The translations under genes were made by a program, and so were the position numbers. Positions 6,790 through 6,971 of a stretch of 6,971 nucleotides of DNA are shown here, piece by piece (the first letter of the stretch is position 1; every line of letters starts with the position of its first letter). The stretch is from Thermodesulfovibrionia bacterium. Its GTDB lineage: Bacteria > Nitrospirota > Thermodesulfovibrionia > UBA6902. Where the stretch lies: the NCBI GenBank assembly GCA_947258735.1, contig CAMYJJ010000156.1, forward strand, positions 1 through 6,971. The letters run 5' to 3'. A model generated the notes under the pieces. That model searched no databases. It was given only the letters and a program-made list of their open reading frames with translations, and was not told the DNA's origin.

Positions 6790-6971
6790 TTAAGACCTGT
6801 TTATGGGCTTACTTTTTTTGTCATTAAACCACTTGAAATAGGTTTTTGCACAATCATGACCTGATTTCTCCAGTGCCTTCTTTTTTGCCTCAGAAATATC
6901 AAAGTCTGTTGTTCCTACACCTTTGCTGTCGATATAAAGAGTACGGTGCCAGTCATCATTGTGAAGATGCA
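6790..6971 (-). CDS. Probable patatin-like phospholipase, C-terminal 59 residues; 5' end outside window
   Basis: Reading the - strand from the right edge gives an open frame of 59 residues ending in TAA (complement of 6790-6792). It begins HLHNDDWHRTLYIDSKGVGT and continues TDFDISEAKKKALEKSGHDC, then AKTYFKWFND and a basic tail. The pattern R-T-(I/L)-Y-I-D...G-V-x-T-T-D-F-D-(I/L)-S...K..L..SG is what I know from the C-terminal end of bacterial patatin-like (RssA/NTE-type) lipid acyl hydrolases. In these a Ser-Asp dyad (GXSXG and DGA/G) cleaves acyl chains from phospholipids. The catalytic motifs would lie outside the window, so activity cannot be judged. Convincing protein character (acidic/basic alternation, no stops, frame ending just 3 bp from the neighbour's stop) makes it a real gene; the family is less certain. 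Confidence 0.6.
   Translation of the reverse strand, partial: HLHNDDWHRTLYIDSKGVGTTDFDISEAKKKALEKSGHDCAKTYFKWFNDKKSKPINRS

Overview
The window looks like chromosomal DNA from a diderm (Gram-negative-type) bacterium. It encodes an outer-membrane phospholipase, a TolC-family outer-membrane channel, an RND inner-membrane pump and two small exported proteins. Base composition is AT-leaning, and the spacers are clearly more AT-rich than the genes. The phylum cannot be fixed from sequence reading alone; a proteobacterial, Desulfobacterota-like or Nitrospirota-like source would all fit.

Layout from left to right: (1) positions 2-667, + strand, the C-terminal part of outer-membrane phospholipase A (PldA/OMPLA), cut by the window edge but with its catalytic His, Ser and Asn visible. 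(2) A 161-bp spacer with a near-consensus sigma70-type promoter and a 7-bp-arm palindrome over its -35 box. (3) A two-gene efflux operon: a TolC-family outer-membrane protein (829-2280), then after 34 bp an RND transporter (2315-5395). No periplasmic adaptor (membrane fusion protein) gene lies between or beside them. (4) An AT-rich 256-bp spacer, then a small exported, highly charged protein with a 31-residue tandem repeat (5652-6086). (5) A second small exported or envelope protein with a glycine-rich hydrophobic hairpin (6211-6786). (6) On the - strand, running off the right edge (6790-6971), the C-terminal end of what looks like a patatin-like phospholipase. Its stop codon lies 3 bp from the stop of the preceding gene.

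Functionally, the window is about the cell envelope. The TolC-family channel and the RND pump probably form a tripartite efflux system with an adaptor encoded elsewhere. PldA (and, if the call is right, the patatin-like protein) act on phospholipids. The two small exported proteins have no family I recognise, and their roles are unknown. Apart from the 31-residue repeat, I see no mobile element, CRISPR array, tRNA or rRNA. I found no convincing evidence of a wholly new system. The best leads are the adaptor-less pump operon with its candidate operator, the altered proton-relay residue in the pump, and the repeat-containing acidic exported protein.
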